Assembly (NCBI GenBank): GCA_019925105.1
Contig: JAHGAU010000003.1
Coordinates: 930,001 to 994,000 of the forward strand
Origin: Niebla homalea
Taxonomy: Eukaryota; Ascomycota; Lecanoromycetes; Lecanorales; Ramalinaceae
Direction of reading: 5' to 3'
Length of the DNA: 64,000 bases
The notes under the pieces are model-generated. The model searched no databases, had not been told where the DNA came from, and saw only the letters and a program-made list of their open reading frames with translations. Both the position numbers and the translations under genes were made by a program. Shown here piece by piece: positions 46,261 through 56,955 of the stretch (positions are counted from its first letter, which is position 1; every line of letters starts with the position of its first letter).

Positions 46261-46923
46261 ATGGATCCCGGCATGAATCAGCTCTTGAAGTGGTCGATAG
46301 AGAAGTCGGAAAATGCAAGTTCGGATCCGACATCCACCACCGACCCCAAAGCGGAGCGCCCCTCAGGTCGCTCAATCAATGCAGAAGCGCTCCACTCTCT
46401 CATGGGTGGCCCATCAGATGCCGACCTGATGAAAGAATCCATGGCCGCCATTTATAGGCCGGATATTGCCCTCGACAACAAGCTGATCGCCTTTGACAAC
46501 TTTGAGCAACTGATCGAGAACATCGACAATGCCAACAACATGGAGAACATCGGCCTATGGGCCCCGCTCGTAAGCTTGCTCTCAAACGACGAGCCAGAGA
46601 TACGAAGGTATGCCGCCTGGTGTACTGGTACCGCTGTTCAGAACAACGAGAAATGCCAATCACGCCTGCTTACCACGGACGCCATCCCCAAACTCATCAA
46701 GTTGGCAATGACGGACCCAAACGAAGGAGTGCGTCGGAAAGCCATCTATGCGCTCTCCAGTGAAGTGCGCAACTATCAGCCTGGCTTGGATGCCACGGTC
46801 ACGGCATTGCCGAAGACGATCGTGCCTGAAGGCGCTATAGACGCTGGAAATATGGACGCGATTGATCAGATAATGGAGAAGATGAGGGAGGAATCAACCA
46901 AGAAAGCGGCTCAAGATCAATAA
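46261..46923 (+). CDS. fes1: Hsp70 nucleotide exchange factor Fes1
   Basis: A single exon of 220 residues. It starts with MDPGMNQLLKWSIEKSE, the conserved Fes1 opening. Armadillo-type repeats follow: FEQLIENIDNANNMENIGLW, EPEIRRYAAWCTGTAVQNN and NEGVRRKAIYALSSEVRNYQ. Fes1 (HspBP1 family) releases ADP from cytosolic Hsp70 and helps triage misfolded proteins. The length fits the fungal family. A CT-rich leader precedes the start. Confidence 0.95.
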   Translation: MDPGMNQLLKWSIEKSENASSDPTSTTDPKAERPSGRSINAEALHSLMGGPSDADLMKESMAAIYRPDIALDNKLIAFDNFEQLIENIDNANNMENIGLWAPLVSLLSNDEPEIRRYAAWCTGTAVQNNEKCQSRLLTTDAIPKLIKLAMTDPNEGVRRKAIYALSSEVRNYQPGLDATVTALPKTIVPEGAIDAGNMDAIDQIMEKMREESTKKAAQDQ

Positions 46924-47072
46924 GGTCGTTACTACTGATGCTTAGACTAACGGTATGATGAGCCTTGATGACCAAGAAAAGAATTCCATTGTTCATTGCC
47001 CACATCAGTGCAAAGAGTGCTTTCCATCTGTTCACCATAGATTTGCTAGAGATATTCTGTTAACATCTTTTG

Positions 47073-47094
47073 CCCCCCCCCCCCCCACCCCCCC
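47073..47094. repeat. C homopolymer tract
   Basis: Fourteen C residues, one A, then seven C residues, lying between the convergent fes1 and derlin genes, about 150 bp past the fes1 stop and 80 bp past the derlin stop. Confidence 0.9.
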
Positions 47095-47172
47095 TTTTCC
47101 AAGTGGGACCCCAACGCCGTTGCTTATGCTCATCATTCATAAATGTTTCGCTCATCTACATCAGGTACACAT

Positions 47173-48069
47173 TCACCGCAGATCAGGAGCGGCCGCCGCT
47201 GCAATCTCATTATTAATCGGCTGCGCCCCAGTATCAGTAGGCTCCCTCTCGAACAGATTTCTCCAGAATTGCGGCGGATCAAGCGGGCGCTGGCCGTTAT
47301 GAAGCGATGGATAGACATCGGAAAAGAAGTACCAAACTTCAACATCATTAGTCAACGTGACGCATACATTGCAAGAGCTGCCACAGCAGACTTACTATGC
47401 CCCACAATGACCCCACATATCTCGTCCTTGGGCACGGTCCCATGCAGCACCAGACTGAAGGCCATCAGAACCCATGGAAGATAGGGTGCGGTGAAGACCA
47501 GTAGTCCCAAAAACGAGAGCCTCGTCTCCGGGTTTCGCCTGCTCCATATGTACACCAAGGTTGAGCTCAGGGCCGAGCCCAGGAAGGGGATGGAGAGCAA
47601 TGGCGAAAGACAGAGGAGTGAGGCGGTGGCGTAGACGAGCAGCCAGGAAAAATGGGCTGGGGAGCGGCCGCTACTCTCCTCCAGGAGGCGCGAGTACCGT
47701 TGGAGGAAGAAGACGTGGAAGAGGAGATCGAGGGACAAGGGGCCGAAGTAGATGAAGGTGGTCAACAACCGCCAGTACTGTGTTTACCCAGATGCTGTTA
47801 GCTCATCGGCTTATCCATCGCCGTAGCGCATCCCGTTGAGTACCGCAGCGCCTACTTACCTGGCTCTTGACGAAGACGGATCTGAAGCTGTAGAAGAGTT
47901 GGAAAGGTGTGATGATGTGACATTGGACGAGGATGGATGCTATGATGGTTGCGCTGGTCCAGTAGCGCGTGCATACGGGCATCTCGTAGAACCATTGCTC
48001 AAGAGGGAATTGGCCGACCGCACCACCTTGAGCACCTCCGCCGGCTCCGAACATGTTGTCCATATCCAT
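47173..48069 (-). CDS. Derlin (Der1/Dfm1-like ER membrane protein)
   Basis: Three exons on the minus strand, 48069-47860, 47777-47396 and 47336-47173, give 251 residues. The joins make FVKSQ-YWRLLTTFIYFG and GVIVGH-IWYFFSDVYPS. Derlins are rhomboid pseudoproteases of the ER that take part in ER-associated degradation. Family motifs visible: EMPVCTRYWTSATIIAS, YWRLLTTFIYFGPLSLDLLF and the GHIWYFFSDVYP element. Five or six hydrophobic helices are present. No rhomboid Ser/His dyad is expected. The C-terminal tail is short and shows no clear SHP box, so I cannot say whether it is closer to Der1 or Dfm1. Confidence 0.92.
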
Positions 48070-48670
48070 GATTGGGGAAAAGGGCCGAAGGGGGTACGAA
48101 TAAAGATTCGATCAGTCAAGGATTCCAGGTCCGAAAGATGAAGCTTTTGTGAGCGACAAAGGCTGAGGGAGGAAGAGGGAGGAAGTGGAAGTAGATTGGT
48201 TGGAAGATGGGAAACGTGAATATCTTATGTGGCCCTTTGTTAATGCCAGATGTGATAAAACGGAGCCAAACACTTCACCGTTTCATCGTTGCCAAGACAT
48301 GCAAGCACGGCAGCTAGCGCAGTCTGACGAAAGACTTACTTACCTAAGCAAACTAAGGTACCTCAAGTCCGGAAGCAGCTAACTAGATCATGTGATTTGT
48401 AAAAATAAACACGAGTGGCTGGGAACCATTTGAGCTCGCGTCCTTTGCCGATTGTCAACGGTCTCTTCTTTGCGCTTCACTCGTCTTGACACCTTGACGC
48501 GCTGTAATCAATAATGAGCTGAGATACGACGATGATGCATTGAAAGAGCCAATCTGCCCTTCCTGGCGCACGCGTAGAATCATCTCTCTTCGCAAGCTGT
48601 CGATTGGGGATTGGGGGAATTGACTGACAGGGTAATCATCCAAAGGCTGGAAGTGTCGCCAGCTCGCCCA
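48070..48670. promoter_or_regulatory. Divergent promoter region, derlin / CENP-A
   Basis: About 600 bp between two starts, with no supported gene. Confidence 0.4.
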
Positions 48671-49281
48671 ATGGCCCCAAAAACAAAACAAACGGGTCGC
48701 CGGACGGGCGATGCGCAACCGATGGGAAATAGGGGGAAGGGAAAGGCAGCGGGAACACCCAATAAGAGAAGGAGCGGGGGTGGGTCATCTCCCTCGCGCG
48801 TCGTTTGCATGGATGATCACATACCTCTCCACTCAGGAACCTTCCTCTAACTTCGACACCCATTTCAGGAACAACCCCGAGAAAACCGAAGAGATATCGC
48901 CCGGGCACAGTCGCGCTCAAAGAAATACGAAGATACCAGCGCTCAACAGACCTGCTACTCCTCAAGCTCCCTTTCTCCCGCCTCGTATGTTGCCATCTTC
49001 GACGTTGAAGCTGCCTCCAGTCTTGCCAATCATACCAGACTTGCTGACCCTGTGCGCTCTAGGTGCGCGAGATCGGTCTCTCAATAGTCCCCATTGGGGG
49101 CGAATCGCTGCGATGGCAGTCGCAGGCAATACAAGCCTTGCAAGAAGCCGCCGAGGCCTTCATGGTCCATCTTTTTGAGGATACGAACCTGTGCGCGATC
49201 CACGCCAAGCGGGTGACCATCATGCAGAAGGATGTGCAATTGGCAAGGCGGATTCGAGGCGCATGGGGTGGGCTAGGGTGA
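48671..49281 (+). CDS. cnp1: Centromeric histone H3 variant CENP-A
   Basis: Three exons, 48671-48779, 48869-48984 and 49063-49281, give 147 residues. Join 1 uses a GTGGGT donor and gives [19 protein letters not shown]; join 2 gives [23 protein letters not shown] replaces H3 in centromeric nucleosomes and marks the kinetochore site. The N-tail is divergent from H3 ([17 protein letters not shown]). The histone fold has [20 protein letters not shown], then [20 protein letters not shown] and [19 protein letters not shown]. The Gln/Trp substitutions around WQSQAIQAL and the end IRGAWGGLG distinguish it from canonical H3. CENP-I lies 5.5 kb to the left and Mau2 is the next gene to the right. Confidence 0.95.
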
Positions 49282-49672
49282 TTCTATTGCAGTTTTGTGC
49301 TCGGGCAATTGGCGTTGGTACGGTCAAAATGGTAGCGTATTGCTTTGATGGAATCAAGATCAGGATCAGTATTCCTGATGTCTGTTACTCTTGAGCATGT
49401 CGCGGTACTGCCATGTACTTTGAGCAATTGCTACTGGATCACAAGTCTTTGGACAATGAGGACCATGATCGAGCCAACAAAATAAAGTTGAAATTGTTCT
49501 CGATGACATCAATACCAATTATCAATGTGACACAGACAGCAACCCAAAAATTAGCCATTCAAGCCCTCACGTGTCCAGATATTGGGCCATGAATCCCCAT
49601 TCGAGCGCCTTGCTCACAGATTCATACACAGTAATTCTGTTACAACACAAAGAAGTCACCCCAGCCTCGTAC
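49282..49672. other. Convergent intergenic region, CENP-A / mau2
   Basis: About 390 bp holding 3' UTRs. No gene is supported. Confidence 0.45.
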
Positions 49673-52054
49673 TCATCCGGCATCTTGCATCTCCGACTCC
49701 AAACTCACTCTCCTGCCGGCGTTCAAGTCACCCAGACCTTGAATCCATTCTCTGACGCCCTCAGGTAGCAACCGGGCAGCATCGACCATGTCTTCCCAGC
49801 AAGATTCGGCCTCAGCTGCCCTGCCAGCAGCTTCCAGGTGCTCCCAAAGAACGCCAGCACTAAGAAAGGTCCACAGTCCATTGCCGAGCCGCTTGGCCAT
49901 ACTCTGACTCGCTCGCGCTGACTTCTCCGCTTGATCGCCTACAACGCCGGAGAAAAACTTCCAGTACATGATGTTCAACACCATACACAGGAGCTGATTG
50001 TTTTGCATCGTCTTTGCAGCTTCGAGAGCAAAGTGTAATGCTTGCTTGGCCCCCGTGATGGTATTCGTCATAGGTAACATTGCCTTCAGTATTTGAAACG
50101 CCGACTGCATCTGCCGACTTGGATGGTTAGAGCAATATTGCGACACGAGTGCAAATTGACTTTCCACACTCTGATAATCATGGTTCTGAGGATTGTGCAA
50201 GATCATCATCGAGTTCAGATTCGCTAGAAGAGCGATGTCGTCGATCCCTCCATCAAAGCCGAATGCATATCGCTTGTTGAGATTCGAAAGACCATCATAC
50301 ATGGACAGTGCGTCTCTGAGATTGCCCGTTCCCTGATAATAGGTTGCCTCAAGATATCTAAGAAGGGACTCCATGTTCACAGATTTGCTGGACCATGAGC
50401 TCATCATGCTCTGCGCGCTATCCAGATGCTGCTTCGCGGCATTCCACGAGGACCTAGTGCAAAGTAAGAATGCCAGACGAAGGTGCATCATGCACGACAG
50501 CTGCTGACGCCACAACTTCAGTGCTGCTGTGGAACAAATTGATCTCGGTATTCTGTCGGAATACTTTTGGGCATCTAGAGAACTCAGCGAAGCTCGTCAA
50601 CAGGGCCTTCTCACTTTTGGCCTACATGTTTGTCGTTTGATGCCTTCTTGTAGCATTTGCTCGGATTTATGGCCATCAATATTATTCTTGTGAGTGAGGG
50701 CAATTCCACTAAGCAAATAGCCAGCATTGTATATGTCACTCTTCGGCTTCCAAGCCAGCGTCATCGTCAGACCTCCAAATTCGTTCATTCTTACTAGACC
50801 ATCAATTCGATTACAGGGCAACATCCTTTCCCTGGGCAAAGGTATCTCGAAAGAGCCGTCTTCCGACAATTTCACGACTTCAGAGGTATTACCCAGTGCA
50901 TTTTGCATGAATTGCATCCTTTGTACCGCTTGAAGTGGATCAAAATTGTGTAGATAACAACTTATATCCACGAACGCAGCAAGTACCGTTAGATGGGGAA
51001 GTCTGGCTACCTTAGGGTCGGACTGTAGACTTCGTACGGTTGCTAGAGATCTTTGGGCTTGTTCGAAACCCTCCGTCCGATCAAGTCCCCTTAAAGACAC
51101 CCAAGCCTTCATCGTCAAAGCGAGAGCCAGCACAGCAGCATCCCTGAGTCGCTCAGCCAGAGTGATGACGTTTCTTAGCACTGCTAGAGCTGCCTTGTAA
51201 TCCTGACGGTATTCGGACTCTGTCTCGAGATGAAAGGAAATCTGGAGAAAGCGAAATTCATATACCCACGCAAAATGCTGGTAGGTCTCAGCGTCTTTGA
51301 TTATCTTCTCCAGCGACTTGAACGCTGCTGCGCGTCTTGTTTGGAAGAGTATCTTGATAAGGAGATGCTGCATATTGTATCTGAGGTCGAACAGCTTGTG
51401 CCGATCTGCTATATCGATACCCTTGCACAGGGTCTGTTCTGCTTCGTTGAAATCCTCTGTTTCTTCATACAGGAGTCTCCCATGATACAGCCTGACAACA
51501 GCTTCTTGTCCTGGCTGCAATTTGCATTTGAGCAGAACAGCCTCAATGCACCCCAAGCCTGTGGCTAGTAGATTATAGTATTCTTCCTCTTCCTTCCCTT
51601 CATATAACGTTTCACAAGCAAAACCTAGAGCGTGGGCCGCATCGATGTATTCTTGAGCCAACGACAACAGTATCTTTGCACGATCTACTGAGGGATTCTG
51701 TGGCAAGGTCTTCAGGGTTTCTGGCCGAGCTGTTACCGGGTCGCTGGCTCCGTCGTAAGTTCCATGAAACGATGGGCTCTCGCGGTGCATAGGTTGATTT
51801 GAAACATTGGACCAATTTGTAGGGTGAGAGGCAGGGTTAGCAGAGAGATTTGAGAAACTGACGGGAGAATCGAGATATGTTGGGCGAGTTTGGTCATTGT
51901 TGGGATTGTAGTAAGCTTCCTGCTGGTGCATGTATTCATTAATCACAGGATTCACTGTATTCTGGGCTTGAGGCGAAGGCTGAAACAGAGAATACGAGGG
52001 GTAGTGATGGCGGGGTGGGATGCCGCCAAATGGGCGCTCTCCTCCGTTTGACAT
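49673..52054 (-). CDS. mau2: Cohesin loader subunit Mau2/Scc4
   Basis: Two exons on the minus strand, 52054-50626 and 50574-49673, give 776 residues. The 51-nt intron has donor GTAGGC, a GCTGAG branch-like site and a CTCTAG acceptor. With Scc2/Nipbl, Scc4 loads cohesin on chromatin, including at centromeres. The first 110 residues are Gln/Asn/Pro-rich and probably disordered. The rest is TPR-like helical repeats: KILLSLAQEYIDAAHALG, GLGCIEAVLLKCKLQPGQEA, RLYHGRLLYEETEDFNEAEQ and ADRHKLFDLRYNMQHLLIKI. The second exon continues the repeats (AFLLCTRSSWNAAKQHLD). Family text is clear and the length is usual for filamentous fungi. Confidence 0.94.
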
Positions 52055-52527
52055 TGCAGTCGCGCATATCGATTTCTGGTCTCAAGTTGGAGCTTCTTGA
52101 GACATTTCTGTAACGCTTCTGCCTTTGAGATCGAGAGTACTAGATCCTGCGAAAATATGCAATGCGCGTTGATGTACTTATTCGTCTCGATTATTCACGA
52201 ACGCAGGTTGGACGCTTTACACGCGGCAGCGCGCGGCAAAAGCAAGTGGATCTTGGAGAATTCTCTATTCCTATTTCAGAGGGCTCTCAAAGCTTATTTG
52301 TAGTGATTCACGATGATTATTATTTCACGAGTCACTTTAAGAGCATTGGGATGTTTATACTATTTTGTAACGTAAGAGGTAAGCTGTATTACGAAGATGT
52401 TTAAATGCCAAGCAATGCAGAGACTTTCGAATGAATCTCAGGCTGTCTATGCCCAATTGGTCGTCCTAGGTGCCATCGTAAATGCTGATGATCTCGATTT
52501 GAAGGAGCATTCCGATCTAATGGTGCA
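52055..52527. promoter_or_regulatory. Divergent promoter region, mau2 / alpha-beta hydrolase
   Basis: About 470 bp. It may include a short upstream exon of the hydrolase, which I could not confirm. The middle part is AT-rich. Confidence 0.4.
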
Positions 52528-54128
52528 ATGCAATCGATGTGGAGTCGAGCATACACGACTTTCGATGCCCATGAGGATACGGTGATTATCCCGCTCAAGA
52601 AGCCTGGGGAAACTCCGACCTCATTCCTAGACGTTTGCAAGGGAGCGACTCCTCCTTGTCAATTAAACCCCCTGCTTTTTAACGGTCACTTGCAGACCTT
52701 TTGGACAACGGTGAGTCAAGATGACATTGCTGTGTACTACAAAAGGCACGTCTTCCAGGCCGAGGATCCCTCCTTCGCCGGCAGTTTTGCAGTTGACTTC
52801 GTGGTCTCCTGTTACGGAGGTAACGATGACTCACTGCCCCCAAGAACGACGTATTACACACAAGCGGAGCTCGATGGTTTGCGATCTGATGATTGTAAGC
52901 CTTTGCTTGTTACCTTGCACGGTCTAAGTGGCGGTTCACACGAACTTTATCTGAGACATGTCTTGAAGCCTCTGATTGATGACGGATGGGAAGCGTGTGT
53001 GGTGAACAGTAGAGGCTGTGCCGAGAGCAGAATTACCAGCGGGATCATGTACAATGCGCGAGCCACATGGGATGTGAGGCAAACAGTCAAGTGGCTTCGA
53101 TCACGCTTTCCAAACAGGCCGCTCTTTGGACTTGGGTTTTCACTTGGGGCAAATATCCTGGTCAATTATCTGGGTGAGGAGGCCGAGCTTTGCCCCTTTG
53201 CAGCTGCTGTAGTCGTGTCAAACCCCTGGAACCTTGAAGTATCATCCCTTGCTTTACGACGTACCTGGCTGGGGCTTGAGGGATATTCAAGAGCGATGGG
53301 AACGAGTATGCGGCGGCTATTTGAACGGTAAGCGCGACCCATGAGCTTGAAGCCTGCTTAATGAACAAATTCTCCAGCCACGCGCAAGATATCGAACACC
53401 ATTCTCATATTGATACAGCGAAAGTTAGAAAGACTAAGTATCTCTTCGAGTTTGATCGTGAACTGCAATGCCCGACATGGGGCTACCCAACCGAAGGTGC
53501 ATACTGTAAGTAATTTCTCCATGATTTTCTCTTCCTAGGCAGATCAGCAGGCCCGGAACCATGATCTCACAAATCGTCTTTCAGTGAGACTTTCCACATG
53601 GTTTGACACAATCGTGACTGAATGAGATTGTACAGATCGGGACGCGTCCTCTTGTGATTCCCTTCTATCAGTACGAACTCCATTGTTCGCCATAAACGCA
53701 ACAGATGATCCAGTCAGCCTCCAGACCAATCCAAAGATTGAGCGAAAACTGATGACGTCTAGATTGCAGTCGAAGAGGCGCTGCCCATTCAGGAATTCCA
53801 TTCCAATCCATATACTGTATTGTGCACAACATCACTCGGAGGACATCTTGGTTGGTTTCGAATGAATGGCACCCGGTGGTTCGTTGAGCCTGTCAGTTTT
53901 GGTTCATAGCAACTTCTTTTCAATGATATCTGCTGACGATCAAAGGTCACCACGTTCCTCAAACGATTTGCCGAAGATGTAGATCTTGGGGCCGGCGGCA
54001 AGGATCCAGGGTGTCCGTGGCAAAGTGTCGGATTTGAAAGCACAGCAGCTGCTTCTTTCGCGCCTATGCGACGGAAGCTGAAACTTGGCCAAGCGTTTGA
54101 TCAAGATTTACCTGGCAATGACACATAG
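52528..54128 (+). CDS. Alpha/beta hydrolase of the YheT/Eht1-Eeb1 type
   Basis: Five exons, 52528-53327, 53378-53505, 53636-53712, 53763-53891 and 53946-54128, give 438 residues. Yeast relatives Eht1 and Eeb1 are acyl-CoA:ethanol O-acyltransferases/esterases that make medium-chain ethyl esters. LNPLLFNGHLQTFW is the family's conserved N-terminal element. The oxyanion segment is LLVTLHGLSGGSHELYLRH. The nucleophile Ser is in GLGFSLGANILVNYLG (near residue 203), the acid in INATDDP, and the His in SLGGHLGWF, so the triad is complete. Two introns use GTCAGC/GTCAGT donors; both joins fit the family (DDP-IAVEEALP and VEP-VTTFLKRF). The true start could lie in a small upstream exon, since the N-terminus is shorter than usual. 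Confidence 0.9.
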
Positions 54129-54169
54129 TCGCCGCTAGATACGATGGATGAAGGAGGGACCTGAGGTAT

Positions 54170-54817
54170 TCAGACAGGGCTAGTGGTACTTCTTGCGAAC
54201 GAGACGCGTTTTCCGGGCTTCTGGTCCTTTTGCCGATTCACCTCCGGATTGGTCCTCTCATCTGCATGATTGCCCTTCTTCTTTCGTTTCTTGATCTCAT
54301 CCTTGGTCTCCTCTAGCTTGTTCCTCTTCGTTTGCTCTCGCTGCTCAGCTTCTTTCCTTCGTGCGTCTCTGATTTCCTCCATCTGCCTTGCTTTCATCAT
54401 CTTGCTCTCAATCTGACCCTCTTTGTCTGCATTGACGAGTGCGAGAATAGTCATCATGCTTTGCTATTTCGAACAGGCATCAGTGTTCAATTTTAAAGCA
54501 ATTTGGTGCGATCGCCGTCTTACTGGGTCATCAATGAAGATTTTGCCCTTCTTCTTCCCCTTTGGAGTCTTGATTCCTGTAGGCGTAATCATATTCAGCT
54601 TTGGAATACCAAGCTCCTCATCAGTGTATATCTTTCGTTTGCCCTTTTTACTGGTAGCGGAAACTGATTTGGTTTTTTGCTGCTTTGGTGGAGGGAGCTT
54701 TGATACTCGATTGTTCTTGGACTTGGAGCTACTGGATCTGGATTTCGAGCCATGACTGGACCGTTGATCGTTCTTGCTGGGCGCATGTTTTGACTTGACC
54801 GTCTTTGTTGGAGCCAT
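54170..54817 (-). CDS. loc1: 60S subunit assembly/export protein Loc1
   Basis: Two exons on the minus strand, 54817-54524 and 54463-54170, give 195 residues. The join makes [19 protein letters not shown]. Loc1 is a small basic nucleolar RNA-binding protein needed for 60S ribosome assembly; in yeast it also helps ASH1 mRNA localisation. Conserved elements are [32 protein letters not shown] and [19 protein letters not shown]. The protein is rich in Lys, Ser and Arg, with a C-terminal coiled-coil-like stretch. I start at MAPTKTV; an in-frame ATG seven codons upstream (MSHTCWA) is less likely. Its stop lies only 41 bp from the convergent hydrolase stop. Confidence 0.92.
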
Positions 54818-55236
54818 AGCCCAACAAGTGTGTGACAAACGAAGAGTGGTTTGAGCGAATGTGGAAATGCAGGAGGGGTATGGTGGGCAAATGAAGCTTT
54901 CCCATTGGCTGTAAACTTAGTACAGGCCCCGAAAGGAAGTTAAAGCCGCTGCAGTCGTAAGCTCATTAATTTCTCGGGGCTCTAGGAGGCTCGGTGTTAA
55001 CACTTTATCGTTGACCACGATCCAATTCTGCTAAGTGCTCACAGGCGTCTAGATGAATTACCATTGAAGAGGTGATAACAGTCAATGGTTTAGGAGACAC
55101 ACACACACTCTCTCTTTTACTGGGGCAATCACCACGCCAGTGTCAGCCACCGCACCTTCTGCAGGAAGAGCAATCACTGTTCACTCGCTTTCTACCCCCT
55201 CCCTTTTGAAGCCTCTATCGAGGACCAATTACAACC
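54818..55236. promoter_or_regulatory. Divergent promoter region, loc1 / GDP-mannose transporter
   Basis: About 420 bp. A short AC/CT dinucleotide run (acacacacactctctct) lies at about 55097-55114, 120 bp before the transporter start. No gene is seen. Confidence 0.45.
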
Positions 55237-56564
55237 ATGTCGGACGACAAAAAACGCGATGACCTGGTTATCGAACCGCGCGACCACAAGGGGGCCTACG
55301 ATACGCCCATGCGATCTCCAGCACCTCCACAAACGCCATCCGCCTCAGGAGGAGGTTCGAACAATGCAATATTCCCCGTCCTCAGCTATTGTGCCTCATC
55401 TATCCTCATGACGGTCACAAACAAGTTCGTGCTCTCTGGTACCGGCTTTAACCTGAATTTCTTCCTGCTAGCTGTTCAGGTAAGTTGAACAACAAGCGAA
55501 AGTCTCTGCACATGGTCCTGGTTTTGCTGATAGGCTTCTAGTCCATTGTCTGCGTCGTTGCTATTCAAACCTGCAAGAGTGCGAATGTCATCACATATCG
55601 CGACTTCAACTCGGATGAGGCCAGGAAGTGTAGGTTTGAATTCATGCTTTGGGAAAAGCTGTTGCTGATCAGTCACGCAAGGGTTTCCGGTATCGCTGCT
55701 ACTGATTGGCATGATATACACTGGAACAAAGGCTCTTCAGTTCCTTTCAATACCCGTCTACACAATTTTCAAGAATCTGACCATCATCCTGATCGCATAT
55801 GGCGAGGTGCTCTGGTTTGGCGGTTCCGTTACCGGGATGGTGCTCTTTTCATTTGGCTTGATGGTTGTGAGCTCCGTCATTGCTGCATGGGCAGACATTC
55901 AGCACGCCCTTCAGAATTTTGGCCATGCCACAACCGAAGCTTCTGACAAGATCTCTACTTTAAACGCCGGCTATATGTGGATGCTCTTCAATTGTTTCTG
56001 CAGCGCCAGCTATATGCTGGGGATGCGTAAGAGAATCAAGCTGACCAACTTCAAGGACTTCGATAGTAAGTCCAACCTCCATCACACCCCTCACCCGAGC
56101 TAATCCATCCAACAGCTATGTTCTACAACAATCTCCTATCAATACCTATCTTACTTGTCGCTTCCGTTGTGGTTGAGAATTGGTCATCGGAGAACATCGC
56201 AAAGAATTTCCCAGTTGACCGACGCAACAATATCATCATGGCAATGGTCTTCTCAGGTCTGTCCTCGGTCTTCATCTCATACACATCTGCTTGGTGTGTT
56301 CGAGTAACTTCTTCGACGACTTACTCTATGGTTGGTGCCCTTAACAAGCTTCCTATTGCTGTGAGCGGCCTTGTATTCTTCGACGCACCTGTGACAGTAC
56401 CCAGCGTGTCAGCAATTGCTGTTGGCTTTGTCAGTGGAATCGTGTATGCTCTGGCGAAAGTGAAGCAGCAAACACAGGCCAAGCTCGGGTCACTCCTGCC
56501 GACCACGAATCCACCCCCAATGAGCGCAAGTAGCCAGAGCGCCAGAGATTCTTTCAAATCATGA
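55237..56564 (+). CDS. gmtA: Golgi GDP-mannose transporter (Vrg4/GmtA)
   Basis: Four exons, 55237-55479, 55542-55629, 55682-56065 and 56116-56564, give 387 residues. The joins give [32 protein letters not shown] and [17 protein letters not shown]. This antiporter brings GDP-mannose into the Golgi for protein and sphingolipid mannosylation. About ten hydrophobic helices follow a polar N-tail. The substrate-binding GALNK motif is present in exon 4 ([20 protein letters not shown]), near residue 310. [19 protein letters not shown] in exon 1 is the conserved opening of the transport core. Upstream the leader is C/T-rich. Confidence 0.96.
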
Positions 56565-56955
56565 GAAACATCTCACATTGGTCTCTGATAGGATTCGTCG
56601 GTCTTAGACCGGCGAAAAAGCACTTCAGTGACTCTGCTAGGGCGCGGCTCGTGTCGAGGAGTAAGGCGACAAGAGCAAAAACAATCTGGCAGAATACACA
56701 GTTATCAGTCACAAGCGCGTGGCTTGGTATAATGTTGCGCAATCTGTCTCGTCTTTTGAGCCGCAGGGTATCCGGCGGCTTCACGGCCTCATGGGCTGAT
56801 GCTTGGCTTCTCGATGCCCATTGCAATGTATTCATATGCTTGAAGAGGTTAGCCGAATAGACAGCGTACTGCAGTGAAGATGCAGTTTCTTTTTTTGCGT
56901 GCAGGAAATGGCCTTTCTTGGGCTTCCAGTTAGAGCGAAGATATCGCTTATTCAA
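56565..56955. other. Convergent intergenic region
   Basis: About 390 bp between the GDP-mannose transporter and the MFS gene. No gene is supported. Confidence 0.45.

Noticed and set aside
56561..56860. 99-codon plus-strand frame after the GDP-mannose transporter stop
   Set aside because: No similarity and no splice link to the transporter, whose C-terminus is already complete.
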